A stretch of 64,000 bases of DNA from Hymenobacter aerilatus (lineage in GTDB: Bacteria; Bacteroidota; Bacteroidia; Cytophagales; Hymenobacteraceae). The position numbers and the translations under genes were made by a program. This document shows positions 44,210-54,498 of the stretch, piece after piece; the stretch's first letter is position 1; each line of letters starts with the position of its first letter. The notes beneath the pieces are model-generated. The model did no database searches, had not been told where the DNA came from, and saw nothing but the letters and a program-made list of their open reading frames with translations. The stretch lies in NCBI RefSeq assembly GCF_022921095.1, contig NZ_CP095053.1, positions 3,266,501 through 3,330,500 on the forward strand. Direction: 5' to 3'.

Positions 44210-44455
44210 CTACGCCTTAATTGACTCGGCCAGCACAATTACGTTGTTGCGCAGCACTTCCACCACACCGCCGTCGATGTTGAACGACTCGCGGCCACTA
44301 GTGCCGTTAACGGTCACAGCGCCAGATTTCAGTGCTGAAATCAGCGGAGCGTGGTTGTTCAGCACCTCAAACAGCCCGTCGATGCCTGGGAATTGCGCCG
44401 AGGTTACTTCGCCTTCAAACACCTTCCGGTCCGGCGTGATGATTTCTAAATGCAT
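44210..44455 (-). CDS. atpC: ATP synthase F1 epsilon subunit (short form)
   Basis: 81 residues, only the N-terminal beta-sandwich: LEIITPDRKVFEGEVTSAQF, then PGIDGLFEVLNNHAPLISAL, GVVEVLRNNVIVLAESI. Most epsilon subunits are about 130 residues with two C-terminal helices that inhibit ATP hydrolysis; these are absent here, as is usual in Bacteroidota. It follows atpD, 85 bases downstream, with a repeated sequence between them. Confidence 0.93.
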   Translation of the reverse strand: MHLEIITPDRKVFEGEVTSAQFPGIDGLFEVLNNHAPLISALKSGAVTVNGTSGRESFNIDGGVVEVLRNNVIVLAESIKA

Positions 44456-44540
44456 TGTTTTAATGTACTAATGAGTTGATGTGCTAATGCGCCAATGCCT
44501 GATTGAAATCAGCACATCGGCACATTGTGAAATCAGCACA
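44456..44540. repeat. Imperfect octamer repeats between atpD and atpC
   Basis: A run of related units (AATGTACT, AATGAGTTG, ATGTGCT, AATGCGCC, AATGCCTG) is followed by inverted copies (AATCAGCACATCGGCACATT, AATCAGCACATTA), so the stretch can fold on itself. It lies inside an otherwise compact operon. Similar AATGTGCTAATGTG text is common between genes in Bacteroidota, to my memory. Confidence 0.65.
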
Positions 44541-46052
<1,512 letters not shown>

Positions 46053-46261
46053 CTAGTATATGTAGGGGTGTTGCAACATTTTCAGGCCGCAAAACTACGG
46101 CGAAATCGTTGCTTTGCCAAGTATAGCTCCGTAGAAAGACTGAGAATTTTTCAGCTTTTTAGCGGAAACGTCACACTCTGAAAATCAGGAACTCAACACC
46201 CATTACTAATAGAAAAAGGGCATTTGAAACGAGTTGACTGAAAAAAATATTTGCTCGAAAG

Positions 46262-46292
46262 TTTGCCTTGAATTCTAACAGTAGTACATTTG
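46262..46292 (+). promoter_or_regulatory. tRNA-Gln promoter (TTTG-N19-TACATTTG)
   Basis: TTTG at 46262-46265, exactly 19 bases, then TACATTTG at 46285-46292: a full match to the Bacteroidota -33/-7 promoter. Transcription would start about 30 bases before the mature tRNA. Confidence 0.85.
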
Positions 46293-46329
46293 CACACCCA
46301 AACGGCACACCCCGTTGGGAATCACAAAT

Positions 46330-46402
46330 TGTCCGATGGTGTAACTGGCAACACGCTTGATTTTGATTCAAGAAAGTCCAGGTTCGAGCCCTGGTCGGAC
46401 AA
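46330..46402 (+). tRNA. tRNA-Gln (anticodon UUG)
   Basis: 73 bases fold as a cloverleaf: acceptor TGTCCGA/TCGGACA, D stem GTGT/ACAC, anticodon stem CTTGA/TCAAG with loop TTTTGAT (anticodon TTG, reads CAA and CAG), variable AAAGT, T stem CCAGG/CCTGG with TTCGAGC. CCA is not encoded. Stands alone with its own promoter and terminator. Confidence 0.96.
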
Positions 46403-46417
46403 CTGCTCAACTACCGC

Positions 46418-46466
46418 GAAAGGCGCTGCATCTTCCTGCTCAGGAAGGCAGCGCCTTTCGCTTTTT
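46418..46466 (+). terminator. Terminator after tRNA-Gln
   Basis: GAAAGGCGCTGC pairs with GCAGCGCCTTTC, with a second inner pairing CTTCCTG/CAGGAAG, then CTTTTT. About 15 bases after the tRNA. Confidence 0.9.
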
Positions 46467-46567
46467 CTGGTTTTTCCGGAACGCTGGCTTTATTCTAGTC
46501 AGCGCTTGGCGCTTTCTACTTGCTGCCCGTTCTTTGTCGTCTTCATCAGTACTCCTACCTTTTACTC

Positions 46568-47497
46568 ATGGCACAACAGGTTAAAATCTTTACGGGTAAT
46601 GCCTCCCACGACCTTGGTGAGCAAATAGCGGCCGCCTACGGTATGCCGCTGGGCGACCTAAGCATCCAGCGCTTCGCCGATGCGGAATTGGGGCCGAGCT
46701 TCAACGAGAGCGTGCGCGGCTGTGCGGTTTTTCTGATCCAGAGCACCAACCCGCCCGCCGAAAACCTGATGGAGCTGGCTTTGATGGTAGATGCTGCCAA
46801 GCGCGCTTCGGCCTATAAAGTAAATATCGTGATGCCCTATATGGGCTACGCCCGCCAAGACCGCAAAGACAAACCGCGCGTGAGCATTGGTGCCAAAGTG
46901 GTAGCCAACATGATTCAGAGTGTGGGGGCCGACCGCCTGATGACCTGTGACCTGCACGCAGGCCAGATTCAGGGGTTCTTCGATATTCCAGTAGACCACC
47001 TCGACGGTGCAGCCGTGACGGTTCCTTACATCAAGTCGCTGAACCTCGACAACCTGCTATTTGCCTCTCCCGACGTAGGCGGGGTAGTGCGTACGCGGGC
47101 TTACGCCAAGCGCTTCGGCGCCGAGATTGTGGTGTGCGACAAAATGCGCCTGCGGGCCAACGAAATTGCCTCCATGCAAGTGATTGGCGACGTAGCTGGC
47201 CACAACGTGGTGTTGGTAGACGACATCGTAGACACGGCCGGTACTATCTGCAAAGCCGCCGATTTGCTGATGGAGCGCGGCGCCAAATCGGTACGAGCAG
47301 TCATCACGCACCCCGTCCTCAGTGGCCCCGCCCACGACCGTATCCGCAACTCAGCTCTGGAAGAGCTGATCGTGACGGATACCATTCCGTTGCGCGAGGA
47401 GAACAAGAAAATTAAGGTAGTGTCGGTTGCAGCGCTGTTCGCGCAGGCCATGCACAACGTCGTTTCGCACGAGTCGATTAGCTCGCTGTTTATATAG
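46568..47497 (+). CDS. prs: Ribose-phosphate pyrophosphokinase
   Basis: 309 residues from the ATG at 46568 (MAQQVKIFTGNASHDL). Makes PRPP from ribose 5-phosphate and ATP for nucleotides, His, Trp and NAD. Visible motifs: flexible-loop MPYMGYARQDRKDKPRVSIG, DLHAGQIQGFFDIPVDHL, and the PRPP loop VVLVDDIVDTAGTICKAA. Length is normal. Stands alone; upstream is tRNA-Gln and downstream a family 1 repeat facing a hydrolase gene. Confidence 0.96.
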   Translation: MAQQVKIFTGNASHDLGEQIAAAYGMPLGDLSIQRFADAELGPSFNESVRGCAVFLIQSTNPPAENLMELALMVDAAKRASAYKVNIVMPYMGYARQDRKDKPRVSIGAKVVANMIQSVGADRLMTCDLHAGQIQGFFDIPVDHLDGAAVTVPYIKSLNLDNLLFASPDVGGVVRTRAYAKRFGAEIVVCDKMRLRANEIASMQVIGDVAGHNVVLVDDIVDTAGTICKAADLLMERGAKSVRAVITHPVLSGPAHDRIRNSALEELIVTDTIPLREENKKIKVVSVAALFAQAMHNVVSHESISSLFI

Positions 47498-47509
47498 AAT
47501 ACTTTTCTG

Positions 47510-47604
47510 CCCTCCTGAACGCAGTGAAGGACCTTCATAGGTAGGAACGATACTCATAATAGCGAGTCGTTCCTACCTGTGAAGGTCCTTCACTGCGTCT
47601 GGGG
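47510..47604. repeat. Family 1 inverted repeat (diverged) between convergent genes
   Basis: Arms CGCAGTGAAGGACCTTCATA..GGTAGGAACGA and complement; the inner string AGCGAGTCGTTCC keeps the AACGAGTCGTT-like palindrome, while the outer GTCATCCTGAGC arm is decayed to CCTCCTGAACGC. Lies between prs and the CocE/NonD hydrolase. Confidence 0.82.
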
Positions 47605-47620
47605 AATAGTGTTTTAGGTC

Positions 47621-49492
47621 TTATTTTAGTACCTCCACATCCAGAAAACTGTCGCCATATACCGTATGCGTGGCTTTCACATAGTCGCTGGCGTCGGCTT
47701 TGTAGGGGTTGGGGACGAACTTCTGTGGGTTGCGAGCGATGAATGGGAACCACGTGCTTTGCACCTGCACCATAATGCGGTGGCCCTTCTTAAAGGTGTG
47801 CAATACATCCTGCAATCGGAAATCGACGGCGGTTTTCTGGTTGGCTACCATCGCCTCGGGCTTCTCGAAGCTGTTGCGGAAGCGGGCCGGCATCACCTCC
47901 GAGCGCACCATCTGCCAGTAGTTGCTGAGCATGACGTTTTTGTTGGGCATGTAAGCGTTGTTGGCCTCGTCGCCTGGGTATACGTCGATGAGCTTCACCA
48001 CCCAGTCGGCGTCGGTGCTGGAGGTGGCTACTTGCAGCTTGGCCATAATTTCGCCGCCTAGGGTCACGTCCTCCGTCAGCACATCGGTTTGAAATACTAC
48101 TACGTCAGGCCGGCGGCCGGCAAAGCGCTGATCCTCGCTCATGTAGTTATGCGGGGTGAAGCCCATCGTGGTGGTCAGGTCCTCGGTGTAGGGCACAGGC
48201 TTCAGCGGGTCGCTGATAAAGGTAGTGGTACCGGGGGTAGGGGCTGTTTGCTGCGTGAGCTTGCCATCGGCGGCTAGGTAGAGCTTCTGGTGGGTAGCGT
48301 TGGCCGCGGGCCACTTAGCAAAGGTTTCCCACTGCTTTTTGCCCGTATCATACATGTAGGCTTCAGGTAGGCCGGAGTTCTTGTTGCCGTCTTCTTTCAG
48401 GAAGTGACGGAAGAACTTGGCCTCAATGTTCTTCTGGTAAAACGTAGCAATGCTGTCGCCAAAATACACGTTGCTGTGCATAGTGTGGCCGGTTTCGCGG
48501 CTCCAGCGCCCGTGCCCAAACGGCCCCATCACAAGGGTGTTGTAGGCATTGGGGTCTTTCTTTTCGATGGTCTTGTAAATGGTGAGCGGGCCGCGCAAAT
48601 CCTCAGCGTCGAACCAGCCGCCTACCGTCATCACGGCCGGCTTGATGCCGGCTTTGTAGTGCTGGGGTAGGCCGCGCTTCTGCCAAAATTCATCGTAGTT
48701 GGGGTGGTTAATGGTTTCCTGCCAGAAGAAGTTGTTGGCGTAGTACTGATCGGCATTTTTCAGCGGGCCGAGGTCCAGTAGAAACTGGTAACCATCCTTA
48801 GTATTGGTCTTGATGTTCTGCGCCGTGTACCACGCGCGGCTGGTGGTGTCCTGCTTCTGCACCCCAAACACCGGGAACGTGAAGATGTACGACTCCAGAA
48901 ACGCCCCATTGTGGTGAAAATCGTCGTAGAAAAAGTCCGAAATAGGTGCCTGCGGCGAAGAAGCTTTCAGCGCCGGATGGTCTGACAGAATACCGGCCGC
49001 CGTGTAGAAACCGGGGTAGGAAATACCCCACTGCCCTACCCTACCGTTGTTGTTAGCCGCTTTCTTGGTCAGCCATTCAATGGTATCGTAGGTATCCGAA
49101 CCCTCATCGACATCTTTTTTGCCCTTCTTATTGTCAATAACAGGCGTCATGTTGGTCCAGGTGCCTTCGCTTTTGTAGCGCCCGCGCACATCCTGATATA
49201 CAAAGATGTAGCCCTCTTTCATCATCGTTTCCGAAGGTCCCAGGCGCGCCGGATACTTGCCCTCGCCATAGGGTGCGATGCTGTAACAGGTGCGCTGCAT
49301 CATCATGGGGTATTTGTGCTGCTTACTGGCATCTTTGGGCGTGTAAATGGCCGTAAACAGCTTGGTGCCGTCGCGCATCGGTATATACACTTCCTGCTTA
49401 GTGTAATGGGCTTTGGCGTAGCTATCGGCTTGCTGGGCCAGTGCCGGGGCGGTGCACCACGCCAGTAGGCTGAGCATCACTGCTTGTTTCAT
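47621..49492 (-). CDS. CocE/NonD-family hydrolase (alpha-amino acid ester hydrolase-like)
   Basis: 623 residues with signal peptide MKQAVMLSLLAWCTAPALAQ, so periplasmic or exported. The peptidase S15-type alpha/beta hydrolase part has the nucleophile Ser in GQWGISYPGFYTAAG, Asp in GGWFDAEDLRGPL and His in GPFGHGRWSRETGH. The C-terminal jelly-roll (from about 470: RPDVVVFQTDVLTEDVTLGG, LVVKLIDVYP-like WVVKLIDVYPGDE, MVQVQSTWFPFIARNPQ) is typical of CocE and X-prolyl dipeptidyl peptidases. Substrate may be peptides or acylated amino acids; it lacks the T9SS sorting domain. Confidence 0.9.
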   Translation of the reverse strand: MKQAVMLSLLAWCTAPALAQQADSYAKAHYTKQEVYIPMRDGTKLFTAIYTPKDASKQHKYPMMMQRTCYSIAPYGEGKYPARLGPSETMMKEGYIFVYQDVRGRYKSEGTWTNMTPVIDNKKGKKDVDEGSDTYDTIEWLTKKAANNNGRVGQWGISYPGFYTAAGILSDHPALKASSPQAPISDFFYDDFHHNGAFLESYIFTFPVFGVQKQDTTSRAWYTAQNIKTNTKDGYQFLLDLGPLKNADQYYANNFFWQETINHPNYDEFWQKRGLPQHYKAGIKPAVMTVGGWFDAEDLRGPLTIYKTIEKKDPNAYNTLVMGPFGHGRWSRETGHTMHSNVYFGDSIATFYQKNIEAKFFRHFLKEDGNKNSGLPEAYMYDTGKKQWETFAKWPAANATHQKLYLAADGKLTQQTAPTPGTTTFISDPLKPVPYTEDLTTTMGFTPHNYMSEDQRFAGRRPDVVVFQTDVLTEDVTLGGEIMAKLQVATSSTDADWVVKLIDVYPGDEANNAYMPNKNVMLSNYWQMVRSEVMPARFRNSFEKPEAMVANQKTAVDFRLQDVLHTFKKGHRIMVQVQSTWFPFIARNPQKFVPNPYKADASDYVKATHTVYGDSFLDVEVLK

Positions 49493-49582
49493 GGAGGAGG
49501 GATTGAGAATAAGTGCCTCAAAGTACAGAATTGACTGCGGAGGCCAGTGCTAAAGTCTGCGGTTTGACCAGCAGGTTGCGCG

Positions 49583-49660
49583 TTGTCATTCCGAGCGCCG
49601 CGAGGAATCTGAGTGAACAAGAACTTTCACTCAGATTCCTCGCGGCGCTCGGAATAACAA
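49583..49660. repeat. Third-family inverted repeat (GTCATTCCGAGCGCCGCGAGGAATCT type)
   Basis: Perfect arms TTGTCATTCCGAGCGCCGCG continuing AGGAATCTGAGTGAA, loop of a few bases, then the complement. Similar GTCATTCCGAGCG..GAGGAATCT text is known to recur in many genomes. It lies in the divergent gap between the CocE hydrolase and rplY, only 25 bases before the rplY -7 element. Confidence 0.88.
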
Positions 49661-49684
49661 TATGTAAAAACCTAAATTATTCAC

Positions 49685-49692
49685 TACCTTTG
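49685..49692 (+). promoter_or_regulatory. -7 promoter element for rplY
   Basis: TACCTTTG, an exact TAnnTTTG, 55 bases upstream of the rplY ATG. The -33 region overlaps the inverted repeat edge and shows no TTTG. Confidence 0.6.
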
Positions 49693-49747
49693 CGGCCCGT
49701 TTACCCATGTAGGGTAGACGTTCTATTTCTCTCAACCACACGTTTTT

Positions 49748-50320
49748 ATGAAAAGCCTCGAGATTGTAGGGTTTAAAAGAGCGAATCTCGGTAAGAAAGA
49801 TGCCAAGGCGTTGCGCCTGGAGTCGTATGTACCGTGCGTACTGTACGGCGGCGACGAGCAAGTGCATTTTTCCGCTCCGGCCATCCTGTTCCGCGAACTG
49901 CTGTACACCCCCGAAGTACACATTGTAGACCTCAACGTAGAAGGTACTACCTACCGTGCTATCGTACAGGACGCGCAGTTCCACCCCGTAAACGAAATGC
50001 TGCTGCACGTTGACTTCCTGTTGCTGCAAGACGGCAAAGAAGTGAAAATGGAAGTACCCGTGCAGTATGTAGGCGTTTCGCCGGGCGTACTGGCCGGTGG
50101 CAAACTGGTAAGCAAGCTGCGCAAGCTGAAAGTGAAAGCCCTTCCCGAAAACCTGCCCGATTCCGTGAAAGTGGATATTTCGGACCTGGGCCTCGGCAAG
50201 TCGATCAAGGTAAGCAAGGTAGAGCCTGAGAACTACACCATCCTGACCAACCCGCTGGCTCCTATCGCCACTGTGGCCATCCCACGTGCGCTGAAAGGCC
50301 AAATGGCCAACGAGAAATAA
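49748..50320 (+). CDS. rplY: 50S ribosomal protein L25/general stress protein Ctc
   Basis: 190 residues, long (CTC/TL5) form. The N-terminal 5S rRNA-binding domain covers about 1-95 (GFKRANLGKKDAKALRLESYVP, DVDFLLLQDGKEV). The C-terminal beta domain is about 96-180 (LVSKLRKLKVKALPENLPDS). Binds 5S rRNA in the large subunit. It is the first gene of a pair with pth, a common linkage. An intrinsic terminator lies between the two. Confidence 0.93.
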   Translation: MKSLEIVGFKRANLGKKDAKALRLESYVPCVLYGGDEQVHFSAPAILFRELLYTPEVHIVDLNVEGTTYRAIVQDAQFHPVNEMLLHVDFLLLQDGKEVKMEVPVQYVGVSPGVLAGGKLVSKLRKLKVKALPENLPDSVKVDISDLGLGKSIKVSKVEPENYTILTNPLAPIATVAIPRALKGQMANEK

Positions 50321-50392
50321 ATCACAGATTTTGTAGAGTAAGCCGGGTTATGTCAATTCGGTGCCGGCTTTCTACCTGCAATTTCACTCTAA

Positions 50393-50422
50393 GAAGCCGC
50401 TCCCTTTCGGAGCGGCTTTTTT
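50393..50422 (+). terminator. Terminator after rplY
   Basis: GAAGCCGCTCC pairs with GGAGCGGCTTT (50393-50403, 50409-50419), short loop, then TTTTT. About 75 bases after the rplY stop; pth, the next gene, would then need its own promoter. Confidence 0.85.
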
Positions 50423-50495
50423 GTGTCAGCTACCTGTTCAGTAGCTTGCCGCTTCTACTGCATCTGCCAAGTTCTTTCACCCTGCACCATCTGCG

Positions 50496-51059
50496 ATGAA
50501 GTTTTTAGTTATGGCTCTGGGCAATATTGGCCCCGAGTATGCCGACACGCGCCACAACATTGGCTTTATGGTGGCCGATTACCTGGCGCAGAAAAACGAC
50601 GCCCGGTTTGAGTTAGGCCGTCATGCCTTTGTCACCGAAATAAAGCACAAGGGCAAAACCTTTGTGCTGGTAAAGCCCACCACCTATATGAACCTAAGTG
50701 GCAAGGCTGCCGTGCATTACCTCACTAGCCTGAAAATTCCGAAGGAAAATATGGTTGTGGTAACCGACGACTTGGCTCTACCCTATGGCAAGCTGCGCCT
50801 GAAGGGCAAAGGCTCAGCCGGCGGACACAACGGCTTGAAGAGCATTCAGGAAAGCATCGGTTCTGACGAATATGCCCGTCTGCGCTTCGGTGTCGATGCC
50901 AACTTCTCGAAGGGTAGACAGGTAGATTACGTACTCAATCCTTTCACCGCCGATGAGCAAATCGACCTTTCCACCCACATCGAGCGGGCAGCGGAGGCGA
51001 TTCTGTCATTTGGAACAATTGGGCTGGAGCGCACGATGAACGTAGTGAACACGAAGTAG
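50496..51059 (+). CDS. pth: Peptidyl-tRNA hydrolase
   Basis: 187 residues. N-terminal MALGNIGPEYADTRHNIGFM carries the catalytic His in the TRHNIGF motif and Asn, and the other catalytic residues lie in VKPTTYMNLSGKA and VVTDDLALPYGKLRLKGKGS, followed by AGGHNGLKSIQ. It cleaves peptides from tRNAs lost from ribosomes. Follows rplY. Its stop is 36 bases before the start of a family 1 inverted repeat facing metG. Confidence 0.96.
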   Translation: MKFLVMALGNIGPEYADTRHNIGFMVADYLAQKNDARFELGRHAFVTEIKHKGKTFVLVKPTTYMNLSGKAAVHYLTSLKIPKENMVVVTDDLALPYGKLRLKGKGSAGGHNGLKSIQESIGSDEYARLRFGVDANFSKGRQVDYVLNPFTADEQIDLSTHIERAAEAILSFGTIGLERTMNVVNTK

Positions 51060-51095
51060 AGTCACCTTGCATTCGCCCATGGACGGGCAATACAA

Positions 51096-51223
51096 CGCAA
51101 AAAGCGTCTGTCATCCTGAGCAGAGCGAAGGACCTTCTCACGCTAGAACGAGTCGTTGATACGATTGTCGTTCTAGCGTGAGAAGGTCCTTCGCTCTGCT
51201 CAGGATGACAGACGCTTTTTGCG
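51096..51223. repeat. Family 1 inverted repeat between pth and metG (near-perfect)
   Basis: Arms CGCAAAAAGCGTCTGTCATC continuing CTGAGCAGAGCGAAGGACCTTCTCACGCTAGAACGA (given in parts), complement on the right to 51223. The inner loop has AACGAGTCGTTGATACGATT. The best preserved copy in the window, with almost no mismatch in the arms. Confidence 0.92.
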
Positions 51224-51241
51224 AACTGCTGTTGACTCAAT

Positions 51242-53290
51242 TTACGCTACGCCACTCCCCGGCAACACATGGCTGCTCGGCTGCATCAGCGACAACACCC
51301 CATCGGCGTTTTCGGCCATCAACAGCATGCCCTGGCTCTGGATGCCTTTGATTTCACGGGGCGCCAAGTTCAACAGCACCTGCACTTGCTGGCCAATGAG
51401 AGCTTCGGGTAGGAAATGCTCGGCGATGCCCGACACGATGGTGCGCGGCTCGGGCAGGCCTAGATCGACGGTCAGTTTCAGCAGCTTCTTGGTCTTGGCT
51501 ACCTTCTCAGCCGCCGTGATGGTGCCGATGCGCAGGTCCATTTGCTGGAACTGCTCGAACGATACGTCTGGCTTGGCGGGAGCGGCCACGGCGGCGGCTA
51601 GTTCATTGGCTTTCTTGGTGTCGAGCAGCTTCTGTACCTGGGCCTCTACCGTAGCATCCTCGATTTTGTCAAAGAGCAGGGCAGCGGGCTGGAGCTGGTG
51701 GCCAGCGGGTAGGGCATCGGGCTGGCCGGCTTGCTGCCAGTTGCCTTTCTCCAGATTCAGCATCTGGCCTAGCTTTTCAGCCGAAGCGGGTAGGAACGGC
51801 TCTAACAGCGTCACCAAACCAGCGGCCAGTTGCAGAGCCACGTGCAGCACGGTGCCGGTGCGGGCTTGGTCGGTTTTGATGAGCTTCCAAGGCTCCATAT
51901 CGGCCAGGTACTTGTTGCCGAGGCGTGTGAGGTTCATCAGCTCATTCAGCGCGTCGCGGAAACGGTATGCTTCAATCAGGTCGCCTACCCGTTGCGGAAA
52001 CTCTGCGAGTTGGCGCAGCACGTCTTCGTCCTCAGTTGCGAAACCGACAGCTTCGGGCACTTTACCCTCGAAAAACTTGTGCGTAAGCACCACAGCGCGG
52101 TTCACGAAGTTGCCGAGGTTGGCCACCAGCTCGTTGTTGTTGCGCGCCTGAAAGTCCTTCCAAGTGAAGTCGTTGTCCTTGGTTTCGGGGGCGTTGGCGC
52201 AGAGCACGTAGCGCAGCACATCAGCCTTGCCGGGGAAATCCTGAAGATACTCGTGCAGCCACACGGCCCAGTTGCGCGAGGTAGAGATTTTGTCGCCTTC
52301 CAGGTTCAGGAACTCGTTGGCAGGCACGTTGTCGGGCAGGATGTAGTCGCCGTGGGCCTTCAGCATCGCAGGGAAGATGATGCAGTGGAACACGATGTTG
52401 TCCTTACCAATGAAGTGCACCAGCTTGGTGCCGGCATCCTGCCAATACGGTTTCCAAGCGTCGCCGGGCAGCAGGTCTTTGGTAGCAGAGATGTAGCCAA
52501 TGGGTGCATCAAACCATACGTAGAGCACTTTGCCCTCGGCGCCGGCCACTGGCACAGGCACGCCCCAATCTAGGTCGCGGGTCACGGCGCGGGGATGCAG
52601 GCCCTGGTCGAGCCAGGATTTGCATTGGCCGTACACATTAGTTTTCCAGTCCTGCTTGTGGCCTTCCACAATCCACTCGCGCAGCCAGGGTTCGTACTGA
52701 TCGAGGGGTAGGTACCAGTGCTTGGTTTCGCGCAGCACCGGCTGGTTGCCGGAGAGCATGGAACGCGGATTGATCAGCTCGCTGGGGCTCAGCGACGACC
52801 CGCACTTCTCGCACTGGTCGCCGTAGGCGTTTTCGTTGCCGCAATGCGGGCAGGTGCCCACAATGTAGCGGTCAGCCAAAAACTGCCCGGCTTTTTCATC
52901 ATAATACTGCTCCGAAACCTGCTCAATAAACTTGTTATCGTCGTAGAGTTTGCGGAAGAAACCGCTGGCGGTTTCGGCGTGTGTTTCGGAAGAAGTGCGC
53001 GAATAAATATCGAACGACACGCCAAATTCCTGGAAAGAATCTTTGATGATGGCGTGGTATTTATCAACTACTTGCTGAGGCGCGACGCCTTCCTTCTGGG
53101 CGCGAATGGTGATGGGCACGCCGTGCTCATCGGAACCGCAAATGAACTTCACGTCGCGCTGCTGGGCACGTAGGTAGCGCACGTAAATATCGGCCGGCAG
53201 ATACACGCCCGCCAGGTGACCAATGTGCACGGGGCCGTTGGCGTAGGGTAGGGCCGCCGTAACGGTATAGCGTTGGGGAAGAGTTTGCAT
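51242..53290 (-). CDS. metG: Methionyl-tRNA synthetase
   Basis: 682 residues from the ATG at 53290 ([20 protein letters not shown]). HIGH motif in [14 protein letters not shown], zinc-binding knuckle with [18 protein letters not shown], and KMSKS-like loop in [11 protein letters not shown]. Anticodon domain follows, and the C-terminal tRNA-binding OB domain (about 575-680, [20 protein letters not shown]) is fused, as in the MetG type with dimerisation. Charges tRNA-Met. Faces pth across a family 1 repeat. Confidence 0.97.
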   Translation of the reverse strand: MQTLPQRYTVTAALPYANGPVHIGHLAGVYLPADIYVRYLRAQQRDVKFICGSDEHGVPITIRAQKEGVAPQQVVDKYHAIIKDSFQEFGVSFDIYSRTSSETHAETASGFFRKLYDDNKFIEQVSEQYYDEKAGQFLADRYIVGTCPHCGNENAYGDQCEKCGSSLSPSELINPRSMLSGNQPVLRETKHWYLPLDQYEPWLREWIVEGHKQDWKTNVYGQCKSWLDQGLHPRAVTRDLDWGVPVPVAGAEGKVLYVWFDAPIGYISATKDLLPGDAWKPYWQDAGTKLVHFIGKDNIVFHCIIFPAMLKAHGDYILPDNVPANEFLNLEGDKISTSRNWAVWLHEYLQDFPGKADVLRYVLCANAPETKDNDFTWKDFQARNNNELVANLGNFVNRAVVLTHKFFEGKVPEAVGFATEDEDVLRQLAEFPQRVGDLIEAYRFRDALNELMNLTRLGNKYLADMEPWKLIKTDQARTGTVLHVALQLAAGLVTLLEPFLPASAEKLGQMLNLEKGNWQQAGQPDALPAGHQLQPAALLFDKIEDATVEAQVQKLLDTKKANELAAAVAAPAKPDVSFEQFQQMDLRIGTITAAEKVAKTKKLLKLTVDLGLPEPRTIVSGIAEHFLPEALIGQQVQVLLNLAPREIKGIQSQGMLLMAENADGVLSLMQPSSHVLPGSGVA

Positions 53291-53505
53291 AGAAAAAGAA
53301 ACCAAAAACAGTCGTCACTGAGTGCAAACGGCGCGTAGAAGCGCGCCAATTTTCCGGCAAAGGAACGAGTAAAAAACAGGAGTTGCGGTAGTAACAAATT
53401 CTTAATGAATTTCTCCCCGCCGCACACACTACCTTTCGCCACAACAGTCGAGCCGCGTGCGCGTATCTTCACTCAACAGCATTTACTCTTTTCGCCTCCC
53501 TACCC

Positions 53506-54063
53506 ATGAAAAAACTGGAGAAAAAACAGAAGTCAGCCAAAGCTGACCTGATCAATACCAAAGCCGCTGCTATTGACACCGGCAAAGACGAAAGCAAGGC
53601 TAAGAAAAGCAGCCCCAAAGCCAAGGACCTAGTAACCGACAACCGCGCTGAGAAGAAAAGCAATCAGAAGAAAGCGCTGAAAGCCGCTGCCAAAGAGCTG
53701 CAAAAGGAGCTAGACAAGCGTATGAACGAGGTGGTGAAGCGCATCCGCAAGGAAACCAAAGCCAAGCTGAAGGAAGTAGTGCGCGAGGCCACCAACCGCC
53801 TCGACGCCGACACGGAGCGGATGTTTGAGCAGGCACTACATACGATAGTGCGCCATTACGACACGCCTACCCTCGCCGCTTCTGATAGCGTAGACACGGA
53901 AGAACTGACCCCAGCCGACGCAGAAGAAACCTCTGCCCCGAAACCCGCTGCTAAGTCACGCCGACCGTCGTCTGCTACCACAGCTACCCGCAGCCGGCCT
54001 TCGCGCGCCAGAAAACCAGCCGCTCCCGCCTCCTCATCGGAGAATTCCGCCGATACGCAGTAA
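53506..54063 (+). CDS. Lysine-rich, histone H1-like basic protein
   Basis: 185 residues, not assigned. The N-terminal 50 residues are Lys/Ala/Ser-rich (KKLEKKQKSAKADLIN), then a helical coiled-coil-like stretch (LQKELDKRMNEVVKRIRKET, AKLKEVVREATNRLDADTER), an acidic linker, and a C-terminal tail AAKSRRPSSATTATRSRPSR..ARKPAAPASSSE. This looks like histone H1-type tails and the AlgP/Hc1 nucleoid proteins. A nucleic-acid-binding role is inferred from composition only. It stands divergent from metG, with 215 bases between. It ends 9 bases before a convergent lipoprotein gene. Confidence 0.75.
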   Translation: MKKLEKKQKSAKADLINTKAAAIDTGKDESKAKKSSPKAKDLVTDNRAEKKSNQKKALKAAAKELQKELDKRMNEVVKRIRKETKAKLKEVVREATNRLDADTERMFEQALHTIVRHYDTPTLAASDSVDTEELTPADAEETSAPKPAAKSRRPSSATTATRSRPSRARKPAAPASSSENSADTQ

Positions 54064-54072
54064 TTACCGACT

Positions 54073-54423
54073 TTACCGCGGCAGCCGCAGCGTATCTACC
54101 GGTGCTCCACGCAGGCGGCTGAGGCGGGTTTCGGTAGGTGTATTGTTGGGCAGATTGGTATTCAGGCTTTCCGGACGCTTACGGGAGTTTACATCACTGG
54201 CCAACTGCCCAGGCTGCACCCTACCCGGCGTAGCATCGGGTGCGGTACCACTGCCGAAGCCTGCGTTACTGTTATATGCCGCTTGGCGGTCGGCATCCGT
54301 CAGGATTTCGGCGGGCACAGCTGGGCGAGCTACCTCCGCATTTTGCTCTTGCGAGATGGTACAAGCCGCGCTGCTGAACAGCAACGAGGCACTGAGAAAC
54401 GAAAGTAAAAATCGGGCTGACAT
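54073..54423 (-). CDS. Small lipoprotein, unknown function
   Basis: 116 residues, no match recognised. A lipoprotein signal (FLLSFLSASLLFSSAACTIS) has the lipobox-like SAAC, so Lgt could attach a diacylglycerol at Cys21. The mature part is low-complexity, rich in Ala, Pro, Asn and Gly, and probably unstructured. It ends 9 bases from the convergent H1-like gene and starts about 75 bases downstream of the DUF3050 gene, whose terminator lies in between. Confidence 0.55.
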   Translation of the reverse strand: MSARFLLSFLSASLLFSSAACTISQEQNAEVARPAVPAEILTDADRQAAYNSNAGFGSGTAPDATPGRVQPGQLASDVNSRKRPESLNTNLPNNTPTETRLSRLRGAPVDTLRLPR

Positions 54424-54426
54424 ATA

Positions 54427-54473
54427 AAACGGGCGCGTTGTGGAAGGACTTTTCTTCTACAACGCGCCCGTCG
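54427..54473 (-). terminator. Terminator after the DUF3050 gene
   Basis: Inverted repeat ACGGGCGCGTTGT (from 54428) with ACAACGCGCCCGT, ending before CCGTTTTATA on the minus strand. It lies 26 bases after the DUF3050 stop. Confidence 0.8.
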
Positions 54474-54498
54474 TCCGTTAAGTTAGCACCGGCTGCTA

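Noticed and set aside
44456..44540. Possible CRISPR array in the atpD-atpC gap
   Set aside because: Units are about 8 bases, imperfect and without spacers; no cas genes nearby.
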